Position numbers and translations under genes: made by a program
From: Ustulina deusta
Taxonomy: Eukaryota; Ascomycota; Sordariomycetes; Xylariales; Xylariaceae
Reading direction: 5' to 3'
DNA: 64,000 nucleotides
NCBI GenBank assembly: GCA_023159155.1
Contig: JAJNNX010000003.1
Coordinates: forward strand, 372,001 to 436,000
Part shown: positions 35,188-45,756 of the stretch, piece after piece
Layout: each line of letters starts with the position of its first letter
Numbering within the stretch: the first letter of the stretch is position 1
The notes under the pieces: model-generated
The model's input: only the letters and a program-made list of their open reading frames with translations
Databases searched by the model: none
What the model was told of the DNA's origin: nothing

Positions 35188-37035
35188 TTAGGACCTTTTG
35201 CTCCACCATGTGCGGCCAAAACCACGCTGTTCGAGCTCACGGCGCGCTGCACCATCCTGGAATTCATCAGACCCATTGTTGGTAGAATTCCCGCTATTAC
35301 TAAGTTTGTTGTTAGGCCTGTTGCCCACGATCTTGAGAGCAATAAACATGACAAAACTGCTGACGATGCTAACGGCGAGAATGGCGATCATGACTAGGTT
35401 GCTATTTCGGTATTGATGTGGCCCTGGCGCGGCATCTGAGGGCCAACCCGTGTATAGAGCGTATGTGGTGGTAATACTACCCAGATTACCGAGGCCCGAA
35501 ACAAGAGCTGAGGCAGTAGCTACACCGACCTCGCCGTGTCGGCGTTGGAAGATCTCGCTCGTCCAGGTCATACATATAGGTACTGTTGGGCCGAGTCCGA
35601 ACCCGATGAGTAGAAGTCCACCATAGCGTGCCCATGGGTTTGAAGTCGGGGCGAATGTGACTGTCAACAGCCCTGCGATCTGGATGCTAGTAGCGGCCGA
35701 GAAGAAAAATGGGCGTAGGCGATGGAAGCGATCAGAAATCGGCGTCACAATGAGGATGGCAATCAAGTCCATCTAGAATGCAACGTTAGGAAACAACACG
35801 GAAACATAGTACAAACGGGGTCCCAACTTACGATCCAAATGGGTGCAAACAACAAGCTGAGTTGTACCCCGGTGAACTTGGGATCGATCCCGTGGATGAT
35901 GACTGTGCCGTAAAGCTGGGTTCCAATACCGACGCCGACAACGCCGAAGTACATCAACGTCAGTGGCCACAGGCGCCAATCAATCAGGATCTCCATTAGA
36001 TCTTTGAGTGCCCAAGGCCGCGGGTGGTAGACACGCTTGAGGTCCTCGTAGTGGATTAGCGCATCCTCACCTGTGAGGGCTTCCGGTGTGGCGGGAAGCC
36101 ACTTAGCGATCCCAGTGCTGATGCGCGGCTGTCCAGGTGGGAGTGGTCGATCTGGCAGCCACCACAGAAGAGCGACGCCCACGATGATGGCTACTAAGCC
36201 GTAGATGAGGAACATCCATTGAAAGCCGTAGAGCCCGCCGCGACCATCAATGAGTTGGAACCCAGCAGACACCAACCCAACCACGGCTGCCGACACTTGC
36301 GCCGCCGTGAAATACTGACCAATCCGTTTGCCCGTTCGCGAGGGCGGGTAGAACAAGGTCAAGTAATAGGCCATGCCTGGCCACATGCCCGCGATGACGA
36401 CTCCAAGAAGAAAACGAAGAAATCTTCGCCCTTAATCATTAGCATCTCATTCTTTCTTACCCAGCCGGCTCTGTGTCAACCACGGGACAGACACAGCACT
36501 GATCATTGGAGAGGAACTCACTTCAAGCTCCAGGCATCCCGTACGGCAGTGAAAGAGGCCCCGATTAAACCGACGGCGAACACGATGCGGGCCATCCATG
36601 CGCGGGGACTCAGTTTGCTCATGATGAGGTTCGAGGGGCAGTCAAAGATGACGTAGGAGACATAAAAGAGGGCCAAAGCCGTGGAAATATCTTTCGGCGA
36701 TAGGCGCAGCACGGTAATGAGATCATGGCCGACGTTTGCATTCATTGTCTGTGCCAACCCAATATTGGAGCGGATGGCCGAGCACAGAAAGTACAGGGTC
36801 CAGAAGGCTGCCCGTCATCAGTGAGGGGATTCGCGACTGAATGCGACATGAGTAGGTACATACCGGGGATTATGCGTAGATCGAGTTTCCTGTATACCTT
36901 CTCGACACGCTCGACATCGTATTCGAGAGCCTGCGGACGGAGGCCTGCTTCTTGGCGCGCTGTGGCATCATAGGATGTGGAAGAATCCCTGGGGGCTAGG
37001 GCTTTGGTGACCCCCTCATCTGAAGCGTCGGCCAT
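35188..37035 (-). CDS. MFS transporter, anion:cation symporter type
   Basis: Four exons (37035-36864, 36807-36522, 36423-35832, 35772-35188) give 544 residues. A cytoplasmic N-terminus of about 50 residues (KVYRKLDLRIIP) leads into membrane segment 1 (FWTLYFLCSAIRSNIGLAQ), and hydrophobic segments continue through to LVMIAILAVSIVSSFVMFIA, consistent with twelve. RFLLGVVIAGMWPGMAYYL and LTLFYPPSRTGKRIGQYF match the middle of the allantoate/nicotinate/vitamin-type (ACS) fungal permeases. A central loop of about 70 residues separates the two halves. The tail is hydrophilic (NRPNNKLSNSGNSTNN). The substrate cannot be read from sequence. The third exon acceptor was chosen at 36424 because it alone keeps the FLRFLLGVV frame. 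The gene converges with the ABM gene. Confidence 0.88.
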
Positions 37036-37130
37036 GCGTCGACCGTCCAGCAATGGAGGAGCGTGCTGGCAGTCTTTTCCGACACGGCGTTGAAGTCCGA
37101 GATACACTTGACGAGTAGTAGTGGTAGTAG

Positions 37131-37152
37131 AATATATATATCTGTATATATA
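37131..37152 (-). promoter_or_regulatory. TATA-rich element upstream of the MFS gene
   Basis: A run of alternating A and T (aatatatatatctgtatatatac) lies about 100 bases before the start codon of the MFS transporter, where a TATA element would be expected. Confidence 0.4.
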
Positions 37153-38380
37153 CAACTGCGAGGAAAGAGATCAATTGTTTTGTGTGAGTGAAAAGTGGGT
37201 GGTGAGGGTTCAGACGCGAAGGCGAAGTCGTGATAGCGCCATTTTCCTCTTCTGATCTGCTGTCGACCTGTGGGGATCGTGTAAATGGTGGGCGCTAATC
37301 TACCCAAAACTACTACCTACCCAGGTACCATCTCCGGCCTTCTGAGTATATATATTGCACTAGGTATACGAGCTGGATAGTGGTGCATTGCGCTTTCCCG
37401 TTTTGGGGACGCCTTTTATACATGGACGACTGAATTTTCATTACATTCCCTTAACCTTTGACAAGTACTCGGTAGTCGGTAGGTATATGTCGCCGCTGCG
37501 TTGTGATTAGACTTTGCATGGGCTGGGGCGGCCAAGATCGACGATTATACCTCTTGTACCATCGGGTAGTCTTGGAAATGGAATTTGGTCGTTGATAACG
37601 GACCACTGTATTCTTGACCCTTATAGCCTCCTATTCATATTAAGATCTCCGCCTAACCTATCAGACCTGTATGACCCAGTTCCGCTGCAGGACCTACTTT
37701 GGTGTAAGCACTCATGGGATAAGAGAAAAAGCGGTCACAATATACACTCCGGTCTGTGCATGATATAATACCCGGCAATTCATGCATCTAACTCTTCATA
37801 GTAACGGGCGCATCTACACGTGAGCATTATTACACTCGTGGGGCTAGTTTTGAATTATGTCATCATTTCTCTTTCGCCGCCAGGTCGTGGATTAGTTAGC
37901 GCCGTGTATAGATTTACTCCGATGCTTCTCTTTACCAATAGGATGCCTGCTCTGGAGAGCTTGATACGAAGTGCAATGAATACCCCCATCGTAGACGATA
38001 GGGGCCTTTCGGGTCCTTCTTCTTCTTATTACAATGGGAAGCAAAACGACTGTGAGACGCTATGTTGAAGGCTATAAGACGGAGCCGAACAAGCGCCCAC
38101 GCACCCCAACTTGCCAACGGCCACAAGAGCCGTAACTTTTACTAATCACACTGGTCTTAGCCATGTAACTATCGATACTGTAGGGTTGGGGAATAGAACT
38201 CATAAGCCCATTAAAGTAGAGCACCCATGTCCTTCGGGACCCATAACATAAAGACAATTCACTATGGCACAATACTGGATTTACCACCGCATAAGAGCTA
38301 TTGGATGCAGGCGCCATGTTCTGTGTAGCACTGTATCGGTTCCGTGCTCTGCCTAGCATACAAAACACACCAAACCTGCT
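37153..38380. other. intergenic region upstream of MFS and downstream of the Air-like gene
   Basis: No supported gene. Several overlapping short frames on both strands are present without protein features. Part of it is presumably the MFS promoter (near 37100-37500) and the 3' flank of the zinc-knuckle gene. Confidence 0.45.
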
Positions 38381-40324
38381 TCATTTCCCTCTGCCACGGC
38401 CACGACCACGGCCGCGATACCCGCCTCGGCCGCGTCCAGATTGTCTACCATGAGAAAACGCCTGAGGTCGAGGCGGCAATGTTCCGGAAGACGCGGATTG
38501 GAATGACCTTCTTTGTTCATCTTCGGCGGGGGGCGGAGGGGGACCAGGGGGTAGAGGCGGTTGCCAACTTTTGTGAACCCCGCCCCGTCCGCGTGAATTC
38601 CCATTCGTAGTGCCGATGTTACTGGCGAACCTGATTTCGCCCCGGGGTTGAGGTTTTTTGACAGGCGCATGAATAAGATCCTCTTCCGACTCGCTCGAAA
38701 CGAAATACGTATGGCTCTTTCTCGTCGCCCGCCCGGGAATGTGGAATTCCCTCCTCGCAAGCTGGCCATGGTCGACATCAATCCAGGCTATTGCGATATC
38801 TTCGCACTCTGGGTCGATATAAAGATCACGGGTTGCTTTAGACCAAGTAGTTGTACTTGCCTTGCCGCTCTTATCGGAAAGTGAACATTCCGGTCCATAG
38901 TGGTTTTCGCCACCACATACATAGCAAAACGCTGGTATATTCTTCACCCTCTTCGTATTTAACTCTGAAGGTTTAAAACTTGTCCAAATTTCGATACAAG
39001 CTTGATCTTGGTGATCTGCACTGCAAAAGACACAACCACCGAGCTCATCCGCGGCCAGAGCGAGCTTCTCCTGGCATGTATCGATGTTGTGACCAGTTTG
39101 ACGACATTTATTGCATCTGCGTCTCGTTGGGCAACCAAATGAGTTGTGATTCGTGCTCTTACAAAATCGGCAGCTCAGCTCGGGGCAAGTTTGCATAGTG
39201 TGTCCGAACCCAGAGCACATCAAACAGTGCTGAGATGGATCGTCAGCGCCTGGAAAGTATTTTGATTGCAGGCGAAACTCTTCGTCGTGGCTAGAAGGCG
39301 ATGCACTCATCGTACTGACATCATGATCTGGCTGATTCGTGGAATGCTTCTGCCGTGCGTCCGATATCATGGTTTCAATATTGTCCTTATGAAGTGAAGT
39401 CATGAAGTTTTGGGCAACAAGCCTAGTGGCAGTGATGTGTTTCTTGGTGCCCTGGAGAAACCCCATTCTTTTGGTAAAATATAGCGACCAACCCGAACGC
39501 ACTACCTTATAGGTCAAGCGATCCGCCGCTTCACCATTTGCTAGGACTAAATGAACAATCCAGCTTTTCAGAAGTGTAACCCAGAAATCATCCTCCTCGG
39601 AGATATTTTCGGGTGCGACGACCTCTGGGGCACCAAGCGGGAAATTCCATGTTGCATTGCTCGCCTCAAAGGAGGACACGGGATCGCGCGACCGAACACG
39701 CTTCTTTTCTTTTTTAGTTTGCGGTTCTTGGTCTTCATCCTCAGTTTTAACAGCAGCGGGTGGCGTCTGGACAGAAAAGCCGGCGGACTTCGTCCCGAAC
39801 GTTGTTCGCGTTCCTAATTGAATGCCGTGATTCCAGCCAGGGAGAGGAGGCTGTGGATGGTGGTTGACCACCGAAGACGTGTTCTCGGGTTCTCGGGACC
39901 CTCCAGAGTCCCTTTCCTCGTTCAATTCCGGAATCTGATTTAAATTCTCCTTTGTCCCCAAGGATGTAGTTATCTCGCCATATTCGGATGACACCTTGGT
40001 TGGGGCGCTCAATGTATTCAAGGGTTGGGACGCCAAATTTGCTCCAAGGGGGGCCTCTGTGCTAATGGATGGAGCAACATGAGAAGCTGGGGGTGACTCT
40101 ACTATCTCACCATCGTCCAAACTTTCTGCGTCGCTGCCATGGGCATCGCTGCTATCGCCCAATTTCCGTCTCTTGACGGCGGGTCTTGATTGCTCGCGAG
40201 GGCTATCTTCGTCCCCTAAGGGACTCAGACCTTTTAGCTCTGCGCCATAGTCACGGAGGCGCTTTTGCGGAGCTGGGCTAGGTGAAGCATGAGCTCCATT
40301 GGTGACGTGGGAAGGGTTTTCCAT
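38381..40324 (-). CDS. Air1/Air2-like zinc-knuckle RNA-binding protein
   Basis: A single exon encodes 647 residues from the ATG at 40324. Five consecutive CCHC zinc knuckles lie at about residues 367-480: CLMCSGFGHTMQTC, CRFCKSTNHNSFGC, CNKCRQTGHNIDTC, CVFCSADHQDQAC (one residue shorter than the CX2CX4HX4C rule) and CYVCGGENHYGPEC. This number and spacing are those of yeast Air1/Air2, the RNA-binding subunits of the nuclear TRAMP polyadenylation complex that feeds RNAs to the exosome. The N-terminal 200 residues are acidic and Ser/Pro-rich with a possible nuclear signal (KRRK at about 50). After the knuckles a WIDVDHGQLARREFHIPG segment is conserved-looking, and the protein ends in a Pro run and an RGRGGYRGRGRGRGRGK tail. 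It is divergent from the Orm gene. Confidence 0.85.
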   Translation of the reverse strand: MENPSHVTNGAHASPSPAPQKRLRDYGAELKGLSPLGDEDSPREQSRPAVKRRKLGDSSDAHGSDAESLDDGEIVESPPASHVAPSISTEAPLGANLASQPLNTLSAPTKVSSEYGEITTSLGTKENLNQIPELNEERDSGGSREPENTSSVVNHHPQPPLPGWNHGIQLGTRTTFGTKSAGFSVQTPPAAVKTEDEDQEPQTKKEKKRVRSRDPVSSFEASNATWNFPLGAPEVVAPENISEEDDFWVTLLKSWIVHLVLANGEAADRLTYKVVRSGWSLYFTKRMGFLQGTKKHITATRLVAQNFMTSLHKDNIETMISDARQKHSTNQPDHDVSTMSASPSSHDEEFRLQSKYFPGADDPSQHCLMCSGFGHTMQTCPELSCRFCKSTNHNSFGCPTRRRCNKCRQTGHNIDTCQEKLALAADELGGCVFCSADHQDQACIEIWTSFKPSELNTKRVKNIPAFCYVCGGENHYGPECSLSDKSGKASTTTWSKATRDLYIDPECEDIAIAWIDVDHGQLARREFHIPGRATRKSHTYFVSSESEEDLIHAPVKKPQPRGEIRFASNIGTTNGNSRGRGGVHKSWQPPLPPGPPPPPAEDEQRRSFQSASSGTLPPRPQAFSHGRQSGRGRGGYRGRGRGRGRGK

Positions 40325-41340
40325 GAAGGATCAAACCCTCCGATTTAACGTGGGCAGCAAGGCCAGGATCGCCGCCGCAACGTGATCTTTCGCAACTCGT
40401 CAAATTTGCAACAGGAAGTCAGTTGCACGTCTACCCTGACCAGGAATGCGGGTGGCGTGGAGAGTGGTTTGCAAGCTTCATGAGGTGATGATGTGAACTT
40501 GCTTGATGCGGCTGGTTCGATGGCTGACGTAAAATTGGCAAGGATGTGGCGATCAGCAAGACATGCAGCTAACCACCATTCGTCATTCGTTAGCAGCTGC
40601 AGAAGCATCCATGCGCTGACGGCGTTGCGGGGGAGCGGCTCTGGGCGGCAGAGTCTGCCAGCTGCGTGGCCCTGCGACGGCTTGGCAACAGGCCCAAAGA
40701 CAGCTCCCTTTCCAACCAGGCCGCAACCTCGACCAATCTGTCTTCAAACAAACACATCACCGGTGCTACTATTACTGTATTCACATCATTCGCCATTACG
40801 CCAGGATCCCCTCGTGCCGCCAGAGCTACCCACAGCGGCTCTCCCGCCCTGTCCCTGCCTCCCTGCCATTCCACATCGACGGCCGGGAATTCAAGGCCAT
40901 CCATGCCTCGTCGTGCTTCTTCTCTGTTGCAGGCTCAGCATCGTTAGCACTGCGCTTTGCGTCGGTCTCGGGCCAATTCGCCCTTCTCTCGCGTCCAGCC
41001 CGTCGACGGCTTCCGCGACGTCGCAGATCACAAGACAACAGCAGGACAGCCCGGTCCCCCGCCTGTCTTGTCGTCGTCCGAGTCCGAGTCCCTGCCCCGG
41101 CTCTGGCTTCGGCTCTGGCTTCGGCTTCGGCTCTCTGGCCACGAGACGCAACACCGCGACACCGCGACACCACGATATCACTCCGCCTGTCCGTCGAGCC
41201 GGCCGACATTCTGCGCCTCCCCTTCGCCAGCCCCTATCAATACCGCCAAGCTGTCTTCTCCAATTCTCATTCCCCGGACCGTCTCGTACGACGTCGGTAC
41301 CAATCCTCCTCGACGGGGCACTGCCTACCAAAATCTCAAT
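40325..41340. promoter_or_regulatory. divergent promoter and long leader of the Air-like and Orm genes
   Basis: One kilobase separates the two start codons. The half nearest Orm is pyrimidine-rich and GC-rich. Two overlapping frames are open here; one (40957-41340) is in frame with Orm but has no ATG, and the other (40493-41410) begins outside the promoter but overlaps Orm in a different frame. I take the segment as regulatory and 5' leader. Confidence 0.5.
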
Positions 41341-42020
41341 ATGGGTGACCAGAAGACTGGTAGGAGGAGGAGATCTAGTAGCATCCTTCAGATCTACCAA
41401 GAGCCATTAGAGCCAATAGAACAGCTGAGCGATCAGTCCGCCCTGCCTAATCTCAATGCGAACTGGGTCAACGCCAAAGGTATGTGCTAGGCCGTGTGTC
41501 GTGAGTGTCGCTGGGAGGCAGGTACTGATGAACATAGGGGCGTGGACGATCCACATCGTTTTGATAGTCGCTCTTAAAATTCTTTGGGATGTCATCCCCG
41601 GCGTCTCACAAGAAACTTCGTGGACGCTTACCAACATATCTTATATGTTCGGCTCTTACATCATGTTCCATTGGGTCCGCGGCGTCCCGTTTGACTTCAA
41701 CAGTGGCGCTTACGACAACTTAAACATGTGGGAGCAAATCGATGACGGTGCGCAGTATACGCCAGCCAAGAAATTCTTACTCAGTGTACCTATTGTGCTC
41801 TTCCTCCTTAGCACGCATTATACTCATTACGACCTCGCGTACTTCACAATTAACTTTCTGGCTGTTCTGGGAGTAGTCATACCGAAACTACCCTTCGTGC
41901 GTCCTCCCCTACCCTCTGCTTCCCTTGTGAATATCCAATATCCACTAGTCAGGCCATCTAACGAGCTTATAGAGTCACCGCATGAGAGTTGGTCTATTTT
42001 CGGGTGTGCCTGAGGATTGA
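41341..42020 (+). CDS. Orm/ORMDL family sphingolipid regulator
   Basis: Three exons (41341-41479, 41538-41896, 41973-42020) give 181 residues. Orm proteins sit in the ER membrane and restrain serine palmitoyltransferase, the first step of sphingolipid synthesis. The N-terminal tail carries RRRRSSS, a fit to the RxRxxS sites that Ypk-type kinases use to relieve Orm inhibition in yeast. The conserved core follows: NLNANWVNAKGAWTIHIVLI, TLTNISYMFGSYIMFHWVRG, FDFNSGAYDNLNMWEQIDDG and FLLSTHYTHYD. The last exon is short (48 bases) and supplies the usual ending SHRMRVGLFSGVPED. Four membrane segments are expected. Confidence 0.95.
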
Positions 42021-42730
42021 AAACTGGTTGGGTTTGAAAAGCACGAGGCCGCTCAGATGTTGGGATGGCGCGTGGACATGGCGACCGGTATCAGGTGGGG
42101 AAGTTGAAGCTGCGATATGCGATATGCTTCACAGACTAGGTACCTAGATCACGGCCCATGGCTCGGCATACGACTATAGGAATACAAGCAGTACAGAGAA
42201 GAAGAAAAACCAGTTTGAGCCTTGACTTTGCCACACCTATCATCTGCACTGCGCACCAGAACATCCTCCTCAATGTCGGGTGCTACGTTTAAGCTTTCAT
42301 GGCGAGAATTCCCATACCTAGTGCTTTGAGATTGGAGCACAGTCCTAAATTAATCGCCACATCACCACATCGCCAACGGGTCCGTAAAGAGGGTTAAGAC
42401 TAGGGCGCGTAAGCGATTCGGAACTCTCGTCGGTTTGTCTTTGGTTACAATGAAACCTTAGTCGGTGTTAATGGTCAGTAGACTTCGCGGCTTTATACTG
42501 CTCGGGCTTTAGAGTTGCTCAACAGATAACAGGATAGTCCGCGTTCGACGTTACGCGGCGGCTTGGTCCAAGCTAATCATCTCGTGAGTATATGAACCGG
42601 GTGCACCTCTCGAGCATTCTGTCTGGTTTCTCCCCTTGCACCTTTACCTAGCTAACCGTTGGCGACTCATCTCACAATTGCCCAAACTCCCTCATTCTCA
42701 ATTCACATACCGCGACGCAAGACTGTCAAG
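42021..42730. other. intergenic region between two plus-strand genes
   Basis: This is the 3' flank of Orm and the promoter of the secreted Ser/Thr-rich gene. No gene or repeat is evident. Confidence 0.5.
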
Positions 42731-43228
42731 ATGAAGGCCAACAACAGCATCCTTCTCGCCATTGGCCTCTGTGCCCAGGCCTGGGTGGCCCACGCACAAG
42801 TAGTTACCACTACCTCCTCTAGTACCACCAGCTCTTCTAGCTCTAGCTCTTCCGCCGCTCTTATCACCACTCCCACCACCACCACTTCTTCTAGCTCTTC
42901 TAGCTCTTCTACCACTCTCGCCACCACTTCTGGGGCCATTCCCGGTCCCCTGACCACCATGACCACGACCACCACTTCTTCTTCCTCCACCGCTACCACC
43001 ACTACTACCACCACCACTGCAGCCGACCCACCCCCCCCTTTCCGCCCTCCCTTCCGCCGTCCTCCTTTCCGCCGTCCTCCTGTTGGCGCACAGGAAGGTC
43101 ATGACCCCGCTCTCCACCCTCCCATGGGTCCGCCAGCGCATGTACCGAAAAATGGCGGTCACGACTCTGGCCCGGGCGTTAGCAGCGTGCTAGAGTCCGC
43201 CGCCACGCTACTTGTCGCAACCATCTAA
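42731..43228 (+). CDS. secreted Ser/Thr-rich protein, possible cell-wall or GPI protein
   Basis: A single exon encodes 165 residues from the ATG at 42731 (the upstream in-frame part starts on TTG). A signal peptide is clear (MKANNSILLAIGLCAQAWVA, cut likely after AHA). Residues 24-100 are almost only Ser, Thr and Ala, a target for dense O-mannosylation. A Pro/Arg block follows (PFRPPFRRPPFRRPP). The C-terminus is hydrophobic after a small-residue region (SGPGVSSVLESAATLLVAT), which suggests a GPI-attachment signal, though it is short. The low-complexity DNA (tcttctagc and accacc repeats) can vary in length. Cell-wall or surface function is inference. Confidence 0.75.
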   Translation: MKANNSILLAIGLCAQAWVAHAQVVTTTSSSTTSSSSSSSSAALITTPTTTTSSSSSSSSTTLATTSGAIPGPLTTMTTTTTSSSSTATTTTTTTTAADPPPPFRPPFRRPPFRRPPVGAQEGHDPALHPPMGPPAHVPKNGGHDSGPGVSSVLESAATLLVATI

Positions 43229-45756
43229 GCCCCTCGTCAGGCAGCCCACGCGGTGGGTGCCTGATCTCAACCCCTATCGGCTTGCAGCCTCAGGGTTTCG
43301 GAAATATGGAGAGAAAATAACGGATCGGGCTTGCTCGCATGGTTTCAGTTGATGGCTTTACCACGGTGGACTCGGAACTTGGCAGAGCTCGGCAAGCCGT
43401 CGCCCCAGACGGACGTTGCTTGCCAACTCGACGCTAAAACTAAGTTCTATGGATGGACAAAGACGAAACATTGTTATCCATACGGCCTGGCTTTGGTTCA
43501 ACAAAAACAAAAAAAAAATTGAAAAAAGGGGTGAGGGGAGAATAGGAGGGAAAAGCCAGAGAAGGCATCATAATAGGGGGCTACACTAGATGCGAGGACT
43601 GGCATGTACAGTAGCAAAGGTGATTTTGCGGATAGGAGTTTTGTCGTTTAGTAAATCAAGGGACTTCGGGTCCATTCCCCACTCCAAATATTGTCTCTTC
43701 CATGCGTAGTGAACTGGATAAGAAAGTGAAGTCATCATCGCCCGTAAGAGTAATACATTCACATGAATTGGTAGTATGAGAAACGGAACGGAACCTTTAG
43801 GTAAGCATATTCACCAGCGACCATCTCACTACAAGTTCTTTGCCGCCATTCTTTGCCGCCTATCTGCCCGCAGCCTCCGCCTCCCGGTGATAGATGTTCA
43901 GGCACACCATTGAGCGCGTGAGAGCGCAGATCCAGGTAAGATGAAGGCGCAGGGGGCAAACGCGTCTAACTACGGGGCAAAACTAGATGCTGAATTACCT
44001 CGGGCTCTTGTCGCGCAATCGCCATCGCAGATCTGTCATCACCGCTAGCATAACAGTATCAACTGTTGGGGATTCAGGGGGGGTTGACGAGGATGCTTGA
44101 TATTAGGTTATCTTTGTAGTCAGCCTCTCAAATACTGATCTAACAGTGTCCGTGGAGTATCTTCTCCCCACGGACAATGTGCCATCCTCAAACCATCCTT
44201 TCGATACCTAAATTACACAAAACCATGAGGTGAAGTGACATCGGTATACCTCCTCGGTATGCTGAGGCTCAAATGTGGCGGACCGGCGCGTGGCGTGGGG
44301 GGCACAGGGGCGCTTTTGATTGGATTGGGGAAGCACAATTATGCAGGGGGCAGAGTTACCCGGGAGAGGAAGAAAGGGAGCCAGCCACGTTGACTGTATC
44401 TTGTTGAGGAGTCTGTGATGCATGTTGGAGCAACTCCATTGAGTAGGTAGATGAGATTGTATCGCCCATATACTCCAACGTGAGTCACCAACCTTCCATC
44501 CAGGTTAGATGTTTTGATTGTCTAGGTATGTTGGTGGCGTGGATTAAGGTACTCCACGAAAGCACCAGTCCGCTCGGGACAGGCCTCCGTCGGACAGCAC
44601 CAAACAGCGCGCTATGTGGCAATTTGCACACCTTTCTCTCTTCACCTCCTTACTTCCCGTTCATCCTTGGCTAGCCACTAGAGATCCCGGCGTTACTCAT
44701 TCAAGGGAGTAGGGGGGAATCCGAGCTTAGTATCGGATTTCGGTCGTGTGCGATTTTGAACCGAGGACAGGTGACTGACCTTCGACCAGATATCACCGGC
44801 CACGTATGAAAACTGTGCGTCACCACCTCAGATGGGATTCCTAGAAGCTCACAAATACCGAAGTTAGTCATCATGGTACTCTTCTCCGCTAGAGACTCAA
44901 CTCCGGCGTTCGTCTCTGTCATCGTCGTCTACCATGACAGTGAATAATCCACCCTCTGCGCTGATCGACAAACTTCCTGCGCAAGAAGACTGTTGTTCCC
45001 ATGACCACCTAGAGTGCCAGAAGCGGTATGAGCGCGGAGATTGTCAACCTTCTGTGTGAGTAAGCAGCTCTGGTGGAGTTAACCAAGGGAAAAAATTGCG
45101 TCATACATAAAACTTCCGAATCCAAGCTAACCTTTGCGGATTACAGGTATCTTTTTCCGACTCAGCAAACAAAATTGAAGACGTTGGCCGGGGACCCTTG
45201 CGGCGGGCCACGGAGCAAACGAGAGACGGAGGCCAAGAGGGTCGGAGAGGAAACACCCATTTCTCTTTCGAGAAAACAGGATAGACCTTGGCTACGCGAC
45301 CAATAACGAGTCGGGCACGACCTAAAGCAAAATTAGGTAATAAAAATCACTGGAGAGTGATAGAGACCCTGTGTGAAGGTGGCTTGAGTAACATGCACTG
45401 GGGCGGGCAGCTATGGAAAAGATGGTCAGAATGTCCTTTTGTTTCTACTCGTATAAAGTAACACATCTGCTTATCAGCCAATTGAAGACAGTCGAGGCGC
45501 GTGGTTAGTTGTATGAACTTGTTGCACGACCAATATGAGAAACAACCGCCTGGCGACATATAAAAGAACACGTGCGGATATAAATAATGGCCGCTTTCTT
45601 CTGTGAATCCCTAATGTCAAATTTGGCTTTCAATTCCACACAATCACCTTTCGCAGCTCGACTTCCAAAGAGCCAGTACAATGTTCATTTAGTTTCCTCG
45701 AGGAGACTTCCCCAAACGACGGCCTTGCCATCGTCGTCGTAGAAAAAAATTGCATT
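43229..45756. other. 2.5-kb intergenic region
   Basis: No supported gene. Poly-A at 43502-43518 follows the Ser/Thr-rich gene. Two TATA-like words lie near the 3' end and are listed with the next gene. Confidence 0.5.
45559..45586 (+). promoter_or_regulatory. paired TATA boxes before the 402-residue orphan gene
   Basis: TATAAAAG at 45559-45566 and TATAAATA at 45579-45586 lie about 170-200 bases upstream of the ATG at 45757. Confidence 0.45.

Noticed and set aside
40493..41410. 305-codon open frame on the plus strand between the Air-like and Orm genes
   Set aside because: It overlaps Orm exon 1 in another frame, is Pro/Ser/Arg-rich through pyrimidine-rich DNA, and has no domain; it is a chance frame in a GC-rich leader.
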